A DNA stretch of 64,000 bases from Amycolatopsis sp. NBC_01480 (lineage in GTDB: Bacteria > Actinomycetota > Actinomycetes > Mycobacteriales > Pseudonocardiaceae): NCBI RefSeq assembly GCF_036227205.1, contig NZ_CP109442.1, positions 7,192,001 to 7,256,000 of the forward strand, written 5' to 3'. The notes under the pieces were generated by a model that was given only the letters and a program-made list of their open reading frames with translations, had not been told where the DNA came from and made no database searches. A program made the translations under genes and the position numbers. Every line of letters begins with the position of its first letter. The stretch's first letter is position 1. This document shows, piece by piece, positions 18,701 through 25,733 of this stretch.

Positions 18701-18996
18701 CCCATCACCCCGCAGCCGACGCCGGACAGGTGCGTCTGGCTGAAGCCGTAGATGGCGTTCTGCTGGTAGTCGTAGCCGCCCTGGCCGCCGGTGTCGGGGC
18801 TGACCTGCACCATCCCGAACGGCGCGCTGGCCCCGGGGAAGGTGTTGCCGAAGTTCTCCGTGCCGACGAACGGGTTCACCTGCGCCACCGGATCGGCGGC
18901 CGGGGCGGGTTGCGCCCCGGCCGTGGCGGGCGCCAGCGCGGCGAACACCAGGCCCGCGACCGCGAGCGCGGCCGCCCGTCTGCTCTGCGTCCTCAT
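15724..18996 (-). CDS. Secreted GH92 family alpha-mannosidase
   Basis: 1,090 residues. A Sec signal peptide (about 1-28, ending TAGAQPA) is followed by the GH92 N-terminal beta-sandwich (VNPFVGTENFGNTFPGAS, GFSQTHLSG) and the (alpha/alpha)6 catalytic domain. Likely catalytic groups are E560 (HEGGAYQYQW) and D670/D671 (GNDDLGTMSAWYVFSSLG). After about residue 760 come an NPCBM-associated NEW3-type beta domain and a C-terminal beta domain, probably for carbohydrate attachment. The enzyme trims alpha-1,2-linked mannose from fungal or plant mannoproteins outside the cell, Ca2+-dependent in the family. GGGAGG lies 8 bases upstream of the ATG. Confidence 0.95.
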   Translation of the reverse strand: MRTQSRRAAALAVAGLVFAALAPATAGAQPAPAADPVAQVNPFVGTENFGNTFPGASAPFGMVQVSPDTGGQGGYDYQQNAIYGFSQTHLSGVGCGVMGELPIMPTTGAVDSVDKDVYKSDYTHDDEHAEPGYYRVGLKKYDINAELTATARTGWQRYTFPSTGAANVLFNTGQANQSVKDSEIHVVGDRTLEGRVRAGGFCAGHDEHTVYFTATFDRPFSSFGTWRGSTRTPGSRDAAGTGGNGAWASFDATTDRDVTVKVGLSYTGPEGARKNLTAETGDSYDFDATRTALHQAWADRLGAVKISGGTADRQTAFYTALYHSQLHPNLAGDTDGAYTGFDGKVHTASGYTPYQNFSLWDTYRPQNQLLEMLEPQVAKDVALSVVAIGRDGGWLPRWALAGSETNIMTGDPVTPFLVEAWSKGLLAGHEEEAYALLKKNATSTPPADSPYNGRSGVNYYNDRGYIPSGLTLGTDCAAKGGDNDCNHPASATMEYSAADAALALMAKGLGHTADARMFADRGQWYKNLWDSSTQAFRPRTTEGTWLTPYNPVDADQQFHEGGAYQYQWLVPQDPAGLVSLMGGRATTQKRLDSFFAYDKLLADPAGTARNDWIASPYDYYGKPTYNPNNEPDLLAPYMYNWVGAPAKTATVVRAAMTLFTTGPDGMTGNDDLGTMSAWYVFSSLGLYPTMSGSNFLAVSSPQFDSATVRIGQYGSSQGGTLTVSAPGASDTNRYVQSVSLNGRDVRQTWLDWSAISHGGTLTHKVGAIPSKWGTSANAEPPSVNNAVGDLRSHVDASLGQSSVVIPASDQAQQVNLNLDVLTQSPLVQPVTVTTTAPQGWKVTTKPRNPLLQWSGRLPVQQPVSLAVTVPAGTPLGSYPLQVKASGLGANTVTRPVSVEVRAPAVCAATSGTACAVDLSRDRNHDGTATVAASTEGNFDGSGWSYDADLLPPAGPVVWDGVTYAAPDASGTAANFVEARGQSLLVPAGSHGSLRIVGSSHSGPVTTTLTAHYTDGSSAALGVTLGDWAGSTPAGSTVVLDLPHRIKAGSGVDGPPVRLFGVQAALDPGKTLQSLTLPNDPRAELYAITLA

Positions 18997-19019
18997 GGGG
19001 CCGCACCTCCCAGAAGCGA

Positions 19020-19033
19020 TGACATCGTTGTCA
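19020..19033. promoter_or_regulatory. LacI-type operator upstream of the GH92 gene
   Basis: TGACA-tcgt-TGTCA, a dyad 24 bp upstream of the mannosidase start. It closely resembles the TGACAACGTTGTCA-like operators of LacI-family regulators in front of actinomycete glycosidase genes. No LacI gene is in the window, so the regulator acts from elsewhere. Confidence 0.55.
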
Positions 19034-19165
19034 AAACCGAACCCGGTGCCGGGTTCGCGAACGGAGAGCAGCTTTACATCTCGAGGGGCATTTGCAAACC
19101 CCGTGACCGGTCAATCCGTTGTCAGGACTGACGGGACACGGGGTTTGGCTGTCGCGGCGGGGTGG

Positions 19166-19696
19166 CTACGCGTCGATCGGCTCGCGGAGGCGGCCGCCGT
19201 CGACTTCCCAATTCTGCAAGGCTTTCTCGCCCGCGGTGAGCAGCTCCGGACCCGGGTCGCCCTCGAGCAGTGCTTCGGGACTGCGGTGGTCGTCGCGGTG
19301 GGCTGCGGTCATCAGGATGCCATGCGCGACAACAGGATCTGTCTCCGGCGGCACGACGAGCAGGGTCAAGCGGTGCCGCTCCCACGCGCCGATCACGGTC
19401 ACCGTGGCGGCGGGCTGCGACCGGAAGCCCTCCAGACGGACGTCGGCGTCCTCGATGCGGAGACGGCGCGGTGTCCTTGGCCAGGCGGCGAGGTTGAAGG
19501 TCACGCGTTCGACCTGTTCCAGCCGCACGGCCAGCACCGTCAGCAGGGACGGCAGCTCGGCGGCCAGGTCGCGGGAACGGGGCCACCACGCGCCGTCCAC
19601 GTACCCGGTCCGGGGCGCTTTCGGCTTGAGGCGCAGGCGGACCTGGTGGCGGGGCGACTCGGGCACCGGTGTTTCGGTGCAGGGATCCGGCTTCAT
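19166..19696 (-). CDS. DUF5994 family protein
   Basis: 176 residues, soluble. The segments RLRLKPKAPRTGYVDGAWWPRSRDL, ERVTFNLAAWPRTPRRLRI and HRLTLLVVPPETDPVVAHGILM are the conserved blocks of DUF5994, a family of unknown function common in mycobacteria and other actinomycetes. The start at 19696 lies 7 bases after the stop of the slipin gene and a GAAGGA just before that stop can serve it, so it is the last gene of a BON-slipin-DUF5994 operon. Confidence 0.85.
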   Translation of the reverse strand: MKPDPCTETPVPESPRHQVRLRLKPKAPRTGYVDGAWWPRSRDLAAELPSLLTVLAVRLEQVERVTFNLAAWPRTPRRLRIEDADVRLEGFRSQPAATVTVIGAWERHRLTLLVVPPETDPVVAHGILMTAAHRDDHRSPEALLEGDPGPELLTAGEKALQNWEVDGGRLREPIDA

Positions 19697-19703
19697 GGTG
19701 GGT

Positions 19704-20606
19704 TCACTGTCCTTCGCGGCCGGAGCTTCCGTTGCCGGACGCCGCCAGCGGGACGATCGCACCGGTCTCCGCGGGCTTCGGTACAGCAGGATTCGGTACA
19801 GCGGGATTCGGTGCAGCAGGGTTCAGCGCAGCAGGGTTCGCCGCGGCCGTCTCGCGGGCCAGGAACGAGCCCAGCTCCCCGATGGTGCTCATCAGCGGCG
19901 CGGGGAACACGACGGTGGTGTTCTTGTCCACGCCGATCTCCACCAGGCTCTGCAGATTGCGCAGCTGCAAGGCGAGCGGGTGCGCCATCATGGTGTCCGA
20001 CGCGTCGCCCAGCGCGGCCGCGGCCAGCGACTCGCCCTCGGCGCTGATGATCTTGGCGCGCTTCTCGCGCTCGGCCTCGGCCTGCCGGGCCATCGCGCGT
20101 TTCATGGTGTCGGGCAGCTGGATGTCCTTCAGCTCCACGAGCGTGACCTCCACGCCCCAGTCGAGCGTGGTGACGTCGAGGATCTCGCGAATGCCGGAGT
20201 TGATGCTGTCGGTCTCGGACAGCGTCTCGTCCAGCGTGTGCCGGCCGACGACCTTGCGCAGGGTGGTCTGGGCGATCTGGTCGATCGCGGCGTAGACGTT
20301 CTCGATCGCGACCACGGACTTCACCGCGTCGGTGACCCGGAAGTACGCGACGGCCGAGACGTCGACGCTGACGTTGTCGCGGGTGATGATGCCCTGCGAC
20401 TGGATCGGCATGGTGATGATCCGCAGCGGGACCCGGCGCAGCACGTCGACCACGGGGATGATCAGCCGCAGCCCGGGCTCGCGCACGCCCTGCACCCGGC
20501 CGAGCCGGAACAGCACCCCGCGCTCGTACTGCTTGATCACCCGCACCGTGGCGGCCAGCAGGATCAGCAGCACCACGACGATGACGACGATGATGACGAT
20601 GTTCAT
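19704..20606 (-). CDS. Slipin / stomatin-like SPFH domain membrane protein
   Basis: 300 residues. One N-terminal membrane helix ([20 protein letters not shown]), then a Band 7/SPFH domain (about 25-185: [38 protein letters not shown]) and an [14 protein letters not shown] helix for oligomerisation. Slipins scaffold membrane microdomains and often pair with NfeD proteases, but no nfeD is adjacent. The C-terminal tail contains five degenerate NPAxP pentapeptide repeats, unusual for the family. Middle gene of a three-gene minus-strand operon. Confidence 0.92.
   Translation of the reverse strand: MNIVIIVVIVVVLLILLAATVRVIKQYERGVLFRLGRVQGVREPGLRLIIPVVDVLRRVPLRIITMPIQSQGIITRDNVSVDVSAVAYFRVTDAVKSVVAIENVYAAIDQIAQTTLRKVVGRHTLDETLSETDSINSGIREILDVTTLDWGVEVTLVELKDIQLPDTMKRAMARQAEAEREKRAKIISAEGESLAAAALGDASDTMMAHPLALQLRNLQSLVEIGVDKNTTVVFPAPLMSTIGELGSFLARETAAANPAALNPAAPNPAVPNPAVPKPAETGAIVPLAASGNGSSGREGQ
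19774..19848. repeat. 15-bp coding tandem repeat (5 units) in the slipin tail
   Basis: Five 15-bp units of the form GGATTCGGTACAGCA at 19774, 19789, 19804, 19819 and 19834, with 1-5 changes each. They encode repeated N/K-P-A-x-P on the minus strand and probably arose by slippage. Confidence 0.75.
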
Positions 20607-20627
20607 GGCGCTCCTTACGAAATGGCG

Positions 20628-21302
20628 TCAGTCGGTGATGGTCATCCGGTTGTCGACGGCGGTCACGCCGGGGGCGAACCAGGCGGTCTGCTCGGCCGAG
20701 CGCCGTTCGGCGGCGGTGGGCACGTCGCCGGTCAGGGTGACCTGGGTGCCGTCCACGCCGACCTCGACGTGCTGGGACATCTCGGGCATGTGCCGGGTCA
20801 GCGCGGCGGTGATCTTCGCCTGCATCTCGGCGGGCGCGGCGGTGGCCGCGGGCCGCAGCGAGATCAGGTTCCGCACGCCGCTGATGCCGGGCAGGCCGGC
20901 CACGGCGTTGCGGGCGGCTTCGCGCTGGAACTGCCACGGCACGGCGCCGCGCAGGGTGAGCACGTGGTCGCGGACCTCGACCTGCACGGAGTTCTTCGGC
21001 ACCACCACGGAACGGCGGTCGAAGATGATCATGGCCTCGCGGGTGAGGTCCGCGTCGTCGGGGACGTCGTGGCCGTGGCGCACCACGATCTTGTCCGCGG
21101 TCACGGTCACGCCGTGGACCCGGGTCGCGGCGCGCAGTGCCTCTTCCTTCTCCGGATAGGTCCCCACGTGCCCCGACAGCGTCGCCTCGCCGTCGGTGAC
21201 GGCCACGCCGATCTCCTCGGCGTTCACACTCGGAGTCCAGGCGAGCTCCTCGTTGACGTCGGTCCGGAGCTGGTGGTCGGGCCGGTGCTGGGTCTGGGTC
21301 AT
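20628..21302 (-). CDS. Triple BON-domain protein
   Basis: 224 residues, no signal peptide. Three BON-type beta-alpha-beta units are visible: about 12-75 (TDGEATLSGHVGTYPEKEEA), 85-145 (VEVRDHVLTLRGAVPWQFQREAA) and 150-220 (VGVDGTQVTLTGDVPTAAERRSAEQ). BON domains bind lipids or stabilise membranes under stress. The start at 21302 begins MTQTQHR, with GTGAAGGA directly before it. It is first in the operon with slipin and DUF5994, and divergent from the DosR-like regulator, so it is probably a target of it. Confidence 0.88.
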   Translation of the reverse strand: MTQTQHRPDHQLRTDVNEELAWTPSVNAEEIGVAVTDGEATLSGHVGTYPEKEEALRAATRVHGVTVTADKIVVRHGHDVPDDADLTREAMIIFDRRSVVVPKNSVQVEVRDHVLTLRGAVPWQFQREAARNAVAGLPGISGVRNLISLRPAATAAPAEMQAKITAALTRHMPEMSQHVEVGVDGTQVTLTGDVPTAAERRSAEQTAWFAPGVTAVDNRMTITD

Positions 21303-21336
21303 TCCTTCACGGTGGCCTCGCCCGCTCCCGCGGCGT

Positions 21337-21351
21337 AGGGCCGCTGGGCCT
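21337..21351. promoter_or_regulatory. Possible Dos-box-like site between BON operon and devR
   Basis: AGGGCCGCTGGGCCT matches about 9 of 13 informative positions of the mycobacterial DosR consensus read in reverse (AGGGCCnnAAGTCCC). It lies in the 91-bp divergent promoter region. Weak on its own; supported by a stronger site at 22975. Confidence 0.3.
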
Positions 21352-21393
21352 TTCTTGCAGGGCCCTTCGGCGCGCCGGGCGTAACCTGGCGGG

Positions 21394-22059
21394 GTGGCCG
21401 ACCCGCGCGTGATCACGGTGTTCCTGGTCGACGACCACGAGCTGGTGCGCCGTGGCGTCGCCGAGCTGATCGACGACGAGGACGACCTGACGGTGGCCGG
21501 CCAGGCCTCTTCGGCCGCCGAGGCGCTGGCCCGGGTGCCCGCGCTCCGCCCGGACGTCGCGGTGCTGGACGTCCGGCTGCCCGACGGCGACGGCGTCGAG
21601 CTGTGCCGCGAGCTGCGGGCCAAACTGCCCGGGCTGCGCTGCCTGATGCTCACCTCGTTCACCGACGAGCAGTCGATGGTCGACGCGGTGCTCGCGGGCG
21701 CCGACGGGTACGTGATCAAGGACGTCAAGGGACTCCAGCTGGTCGAGGCCATCCGCCGGGTCGGCGCGGGTGGGAGCCTGCTCGACGAGCGCGCGGTGGC
21801 GGCGCTGGTGGCGAAGCTGCGTCAGGGCGCGGGGGAGCCGGGCCCGCTGGCCGGGCTGACCGCGCAGGAGCGGGTGCTGCTCGACCTGATCGGCGAGAGC
21901 CTGACCAACCGCGAGATCGCCGAGCGGATGTTCCTGGCCGAAAAGACCGTGAAGAACTACGTTTCGCGGCTGCTGGCCAAGCTGGGCATGGAACGGCGGA
22001 CCCAGGCCGCGGTGCTCGTCACCGGGATCCACGACGAGCAGCGCCGCCCGGGCGGCTGA
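21394..22059 (+). CDS. devR: DosR/DevR-like NarL-family response regulator
   Basis: 221 residues. Receiver domain with phospho-acceptor D59 ([13 protein letters not shown]), acidic pair D13/D14 and the lysine in YVIKDVKG; LuxR-type HTH at about 150-210. The run [19 protein letters not shown] followed by [14 protein letters not shown] is almost the same as the DNA-recognition region of mycobacterial DosR, including the K-x-x-KN contacts, so the DNA site should be similar. It would activate a hypoxia/NO dormancy regulon after phosphorylation by the DosS-like kinase at 23053. It converges with the Acg-like gene with no gap. Start is GTG. Confidence 0.9.
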   Translation: MADPRVITVFLVDDHELVRRGVAELIDDEDDLTVAGQASSAAEALARVPALRPDVAVLDVRLPDGDGVELCRELRAKLPGLRCLMLTSFTDEQSMVDAVLAGADGYVIKDVKGLQLVEAIRRVGAGGSLLDERAVAALVAKLRQGAGEPGPLAGLTAQERVLLDLIGESLTNREIAERMFLAEKTVKNYVSRLLAKLGMERRTQAAVLVTGIHDEQRRPGG

Positions 22060-22911
22060 TCACCGCAGGCCCGCGGAGAACGGGTGCTCGTCACTGGTCA
22101 CGACGTCCTCCAGCCGGACCGGGGTGAACGGCTCGACCGGCGCGCCGTGCCCGAGCCGCAACATGACCTGGGGCCACAGGCCGCCGCCGAGCAGTTGCCG
22201 TAGCTCGCGCCGCGGCCCGGGCTGGGCCATCACGGTGGACCACAGCACCGAAGACAGGCCCGAAGCCGTCGCGGTCAGCAGGACGCGCTGCATGGCCTGG
22301 CCCGCCTGAAGCAGCGCGAGATTGGTGTCGTGCAAGGAACCCACGACCACGAGCAGGCGGTCCGGCTGCACGTCGAAGTCCGTCCGGTCGCCGGTTTCCG
22401 GCGCCGCGCGGTCCATGATTTCGCGCAGCAGCGGGATTTGCCCGGGCTCGACGGTGGCGAGCCACGACCGCTCGATCTCCGCGGCCCGGCGCAGTTCCCG
22501 CTGGACCTCCGGCGGGACGGCCGCGGAGGTGAACGGGGGCCGGTTGCCGCGGCGGACCGGGATCGCCTCGGCCAGCCGGCGGTCCACCGGCGAGACCGGC
22601 TCGTGCCCGCGGGGGCACACGACCGCCAGCAGGTCCGGGCGTCCCGCCATCGGCAGCAGCCGCACGTCGGGGTGGCTGCCGTGGGCCTTGATCGCCGCCC
22701 GGAGGTTCAGCAGCGCCACCCCGCAGCTCAGGAGCTGCTCACGCCGCTGCGGGCCGTCGTCGATGTCCGCGTACAGCTCGATCGCCCCCGGCGTGCACTG
22801 GAACCGCCAGGGCCGGGCGCCCCGCAACGGCGGCGGGGTGGTCGCCATGACGAGGATCTGCCGTACCTGCTCGGTGCTCAGGTGCCCCACGGGCATCACG
22901 CCGGTTTTCAT
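22060..22911 (-). CDS. Acg-like nitroreductase-fold protein
   Basis: 283 residues. Two half-nitroreductase repeats as in Rv2032 (Acg), the DosR-controlled FMN-sequestering protein: LSTEQVRQILVMATTPPPLRGARPWRF at the N terminus, RRGNRPPFTSAAVPPEV in the middle, and LQAGQAMQRVLLTATASGLSS before the C-terminal LRLGHGAPVEPFTPVR. The normally conserved PS(V/A)HNTQPW is replaced by PPPLRGARPW, so flavin contacts may differ. AGGGAG precedes the ATG. Divergent from the DosS-like kinase and preceded by a good Dos-box match. Confidence 0.88.
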   Translation of the reverse strand: MKTGVMPVGHLSTEQVRQILVMATTPPPLRGARPWRFQCTPGAIELYADIDDGPQRREQLLSCGVALLNLRAAIKAHGSHPDVRLLPMAGRPDLLAVVCPRGHEPVSPVDRRLAEAIPVRRGNRPPFTSAAVPPEVQRELRRAAEIERSWLATVEPGQIPLLREIMDRAAPETGDRTDFDVQPDRLLVVVGSLHDTNLALLQAGQAMQRVLLTATASGLSSVLWSTVMAQPGPRRELRQLLGGGLWPQVMLRLGHGAPVEPFTPVRLEDVVTSDEHPFSAGLR

Positions 22912-22974
22912 CCACTGCTCCCTGGATCGTGTGAAGTTCGGGCTGACCATCCGCCACGGCGGCGCCGGGGGCCC

Positions 22975-22989
22975 AGTGCCGAACGTCCC
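22975..22989 (-). promoter_or_regulatory. DosR box upstream of the Acg-like gene
   Basis: On the minus strand GGGACGTTCGGCACT agrees with 11 of 13 informative positions of the DosR consensus GGGACTTnnGGCCCT. It lies 64 bp upstream of the Acg-like start and 64 bp upstream of the divergent kinase gene, the right distance for activation of either. Confidence 0.55.
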
Positions 22990-23052
22990 GCGTCGCGCGG
23001 CGAAGGTCGCCGGTTTCCGGTCGGGCCCGCTCCGGTGTGCGAGGGTGGGCCC

Positions 23053-24678
23053 ATGGCCGACGCCGATTTCCGGCCGGCCGGGCCGCCCTTCGACCGGGGC
23101 GAGGCCTCGTCGGTGCGCGCCCGGATGGACGCGCTGCTTTCGGCCGTGCTGGCGTTCTCCGCGCGCCCGGAGCTGGAGCACACCGCCGACCGGATCGTGG
23201 CCACGGCCGTGGACCTGGTCGGCGCCCGGTACGGCGCGCTGGCCGTGCTCGACGAGGACGGGACGACCACCGAGTTCGCCGTCGCGGGCCTGGACGACGA
23301 GGCCCGCGACCGCGTCGGGCCGCCGCCGTCCGGGCACGGGGTGCTCGCCGAGATCGCCGACGGCCCGCTGCGCGTGGACGACCTCGGTCCGCTCGAGCTG
23401 CCCGCGGGCCATCCGCCGGTGCGGACTTTCCTCGGCGCTCCGTTACGGGCCCGCGGCGTCCTGCTCGGCCGGCTTTACTTGGCGGGCAAGCGATCCGGGC
23501 CGGGATTCACCGAGGACGACGAGCGCGCGATCGTCGCGCTCGCGGGCGCGGCCTCGATCGCGGTGGACAACGCGCGGCTGCACGCGGAGGCCCGCGACCG
23601 GCAGCGGTGGCTGGAGGCGACCGGCGAGATCTCCTCGGCGTTGCTGAGCGGCACCGACGTGGTCGAGGTGCTGCGCCTGGTCGCCAGCCGCGCGGTCGAG
23701 CTCACCGGCGCCGACGACGCGTTGATCGCGCTGCCGGTCGAGCCGTCCGGCGCCCTCGTCGTGACGGTGTGCGCCGGCCCGCACGCCGACGCGCTGACCG
23801 GCCGCCGGATCCCGCTGGAGGGGTCCACCTCCGGCGCGGTGCTGCGCGATCACGCGCCGCGCAACGTGCCCCGCCTGGAGTTCGACCTGACCGGCGCCGC
23901 GGGCCTGGGCCCCGCGCTGGCGGTCCGGCTGCGGTCGGGGGAGTCGACCGCCGGCGTGCTGCTGGCCGTCCGCGCGCCCGGCGCGGCGAGGTTCGACGAG
24001 CACCAGCTGCAGATCGTCTCCGCTTTCGCCGACCAGGCGGCGCTGGCGCTGCGGGACGCGGAGAGCCAGTCCGCGCGCCGGGAGCTGGCGCTGGTGGTGG
24101 ACCGCGACCGGATCGCCCGCGACCTGCACGACCACGTGGTGCAGCGGCTGTTCGCGGTCGGCCTGTCGATGCAAGGGACCCACCGGCGCACGGACTCGCC
24201 GGTCGTGGCCGAGCGGCTGACCCAGCACATCGGGCAGCTCCAGGAGGTCATCGAGGAGATCCGCAGCGCGATCTTCGACCTGCACGCCGCGCCGGGCCGC
24301 AAGCAGGGCCTGCGCGCGAGCCTGCAGCACGCCGTCAGCGACACGACCGGCGATGCGGACATCCGGACCACAGTGCGGATTTCCGGTGCGCTCGACCGCG
24401 TGCCCGCCGGGCTGGCCGAGCACGCCGAGGCGGTGGTCCGGGAGGCGGTCAGCAACGTGCTGCGGCACGCGAACGCGGCCGAGCTGGCCATCACCGTGTC
24501 GCTGGACGACAACCTCGTCATCGACGTCTCCGACACCGGGTCCGGCCTGCCGCCGGCCGTCGTGCGCAGCGGGCTGCGCTACCTCGAACAGCGGGCGGCC
24601 GAGGCGGGCGGCAGCTTCCGGCTGGAGCGCCGCGAGTCCGGCGGGACCCGTCTCGTGTGGACGGTCCCGGTTCCCTGA
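23053..24678 (+). CDS. devS: DosS/DevS-like GAF-GAF sensor histidine kinase
   Basis: 541 residues: GAF-A about 40-180, GAF-B about 190-335, HisKA_3 dimerisation domain with H359 (DRIARDLHDHVVQRLFAVG) and a C-terminal HATPase (N box about 455, G box DTGSGLPP). GAF-A contains LRVDDLG...AGHPPVRTFLGAPLRAR, aligning with the haem-liganding region of mycobacterial DosS; H120 is the candidate haem ligand, so it may sense O2, NO or CO. It would phosphorylate the DosR-like regulator at 21394, from which it is separated by the Acg-like gene. GAGGGTGGG precedes the ATG. Confidence 0.9.
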   Translation: MADADFRPAGPPFDRGEASSVRARMDALLSAVLAFSARPELEHTADRIVATAVDLVGARYGALAVLDEDGTTTEFAVAGLDDEARDRVGPPPSGHGVLAEIADGPLRVDDLGPLELPAGHPPVRTFLGAPLRARGVLLGRLYLAGKRSGPGFTEDDERAIVALAGAASIAVDNARLHAEARDRQRWLEATGEISSALLSGTDVVEVLRLVASRAVELTGADDALIALPVEPSGALVVTVCAGPHADALTGRRIPLEGSTSGAVLRDHAPRNVPRLEFDLTGAAGLGPALAVRLRSGESTAGVLLAVRAPGAARFDEHQLQIVSAFADQAALALRDAESQSARRELALVVDRDRIARDLHDHVVQRLFAVGLSMQGTHRRTDSPVVAERLTQHIGQLQEVIEEIRSAIFDLHAAPGRKQGLRASLQHAVSDTTGDADIRTTVRISGALDRVPAGLAEHAEAVVREAVSNVLRHANAAELAITVSLDDNLVIDVSDTGSGLPPAVVRSGLRYLEQRAAEAGGSFRLERRESGGTRLVWTVPVP

Positions 24679-24787
24679 ACCCGTTCGGCGGCAACGGATC
24701 GACGGCACCATTGAGCACGCGCTGGCCGGGATCTCAGTGGTCTTGCCTCCCAGCGCTGGTGACCGCGCTGGTGCCGTGACACACTGG

Positions 24788-24802
24788 AGGTCCAACGTTC
24801 CC
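24788..24802 (-). promoter_or_regulatory. Possible Dos-box-like site upstream of the GAF-ANTAR genes
   Basis: The minus strand reads GGGAACGTTGGACCT, about 9 of 13 matches to the DosR consensus, in the 296-bp gap after the kinase gene and 84 bp before the small ORF. Only suggestive. An 8-bp inverted repeat CGGCACCA/TGGTGCCG (24703-24710, 24769-24776) is in the same gap. Confidence 0.25.
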
Positions 24803-24885
24803 ATGGCGCCCCCACGGCGCCGGCTCCGGACCGCGGCGGGGACGCCGACGCCGCTACCACCGGATTGCCGAAGGGGATCGCGCCG

Positions 24886-24978
24886 ATGCCGAGCACTGCC
24901 GTGCCGTCGTATGGCCTGCCGGGCGTGCCTCGCGAGACCCTGACCGGGCGTGCAGCGGAAGTTCCCGGTGCCCGGTGA
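24886..24978 (+). CDS. Possible 30-residue leader ORF coupled to GAF-ANTAR gene
   Basis: ATG at 24886 is preceded by AAGGGG 9 bases upstream, and the reading frame of 30 codons ends in TGA at 24976, overlapping the GTG of the next gene by four bases (GTGA). The peptide begins MPSTAVPSYGLPGVPRE and has no recognised features. The following gene has no ribosome site of its own, so translation of this ORF could be what delivers ribosomes to it. It may instead be an N-terminal regulatory leader with no peptide function. Confidence 0.4.
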   Translation: MPSTAVPSYGLPGVPRETLTGRAAEVPGAR

Positions 24979-25712
24979 CCGAGGTCGAGGTGCTGCGGGC
25001 GAGTGTGCTGGCCGCGCTCGGCGAGGGCGGGGCCGGTCGCGGGGTCGACACCGTCGGACGGGTGTGCCGCGCCTGCGTCCGGCTGTTGCCGGTGGACGGG
25101 GCCGCGGTGTCGGTGATGGCCGACGCCGGACGGCGGGAGCTGGTCTACGCCAGCGACGAGGTGAGCACCGCATTGGCCGAGCTGCAGTTCTCCCTCGGCG
25201 AGGGCCCGTGTTTCGAGGCCCACCGCACCGGCGGCCCGGTGCTGGTGCCCGACCTCGCGGCCGGGCTGGTGTCCGGCTGGCCGATGTTTGCCGCCGAGGC
25301 GGCGGGGCACCCGGTGGGGGCGCTGTTCACCTTCCCGCTGCAGATCGGCGCGGTCCGGGTGGCGACCCTGGACACCTACCGCGCGACGCCCGGTCCGCTC
25401 ACCCCGGCGGAGCTCGCCACGGCACTGCGGGTGGCCGACGTGGCCGCGCTCGCCTTGTCCGGGCTGCAGGCCGACGGCACGGGCTGGCTGGACGGCGACG
25501 GGCCGTGGCTCGCGGCGTCGGTCATGCGGCACCGGGAGGTGCACCAGGCCACCGGCATGCTGATCGCGCAGCTGGACGTTTCGGCCGCCGGCGCGCTGGC
25601 GCGGATGCGGGCCTATGCGTTCGGCCACGGCCGTCCGCTGGCCGAGGTCGCCGCCGACATCGTCGCCGGGCGGCTGGAGTTGGACGCCGACCCGGGGCAG
25701 GGACCACTATGA
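24975..25712 (+). CDS. GAF and ANTAR domain protein (first)
   Basis: 245 residues. A GAF domain occupies about 10-160 (VRLLPVDGAAVSVMAD, QFSLGEGPCFEAHRTGGPVLVPDL); a C-terminal ANTAR RNA-binding domain follows about 180-235 (MRHREVHQATGMLIAQLDVSAAGALARMRAYA). ANTAR domains bind paired hairpins in nascent RNA and prevent termination; the GAF presumably senses a ligand or redox state. Start GTG 24975 overlaps the upstream small ORF. A second GAF-ANTAR gene follows after about 20 bp. Confidence 0.88.
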   Translation: MTEVEVLRASVLAALGEGGAGRGVDTVGRVCRACVRLLPVDGAAVSVMADAGRRELVYASDEVSTALAELQFSLGEGPCFEAHRTGGPVLVPDLAAGLVSGWPMFAAEAAGHPVGALFTFPLQIGAVRVATLDTYRATPGPLTPAELATALRVADVAALALSGLQADGTGWLDGDGPWLAASVMRHREVHQATGMLIAQLDVSAAGALARMRAYAFGHGRPLAEVAADIVAGRLELDADPGQGPL

Positions 25713-25733
25713 AGGCAGCGAGCAGGAATCCAG

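Noticed and set aside
15697..19131. A 1,144-codon open frame antisense to the GH92 gene
   Set aside because: A shadow of the real gene: Arg/Gly/Val-rich composition, no domain, and the opposite strand carries a complete signal peptide and GH92 motifs. Long antisense frames are expected at this G+C content. The same applies to frames at 7298-9958, 43656-46358, 54647-56641 and 26365-29655.
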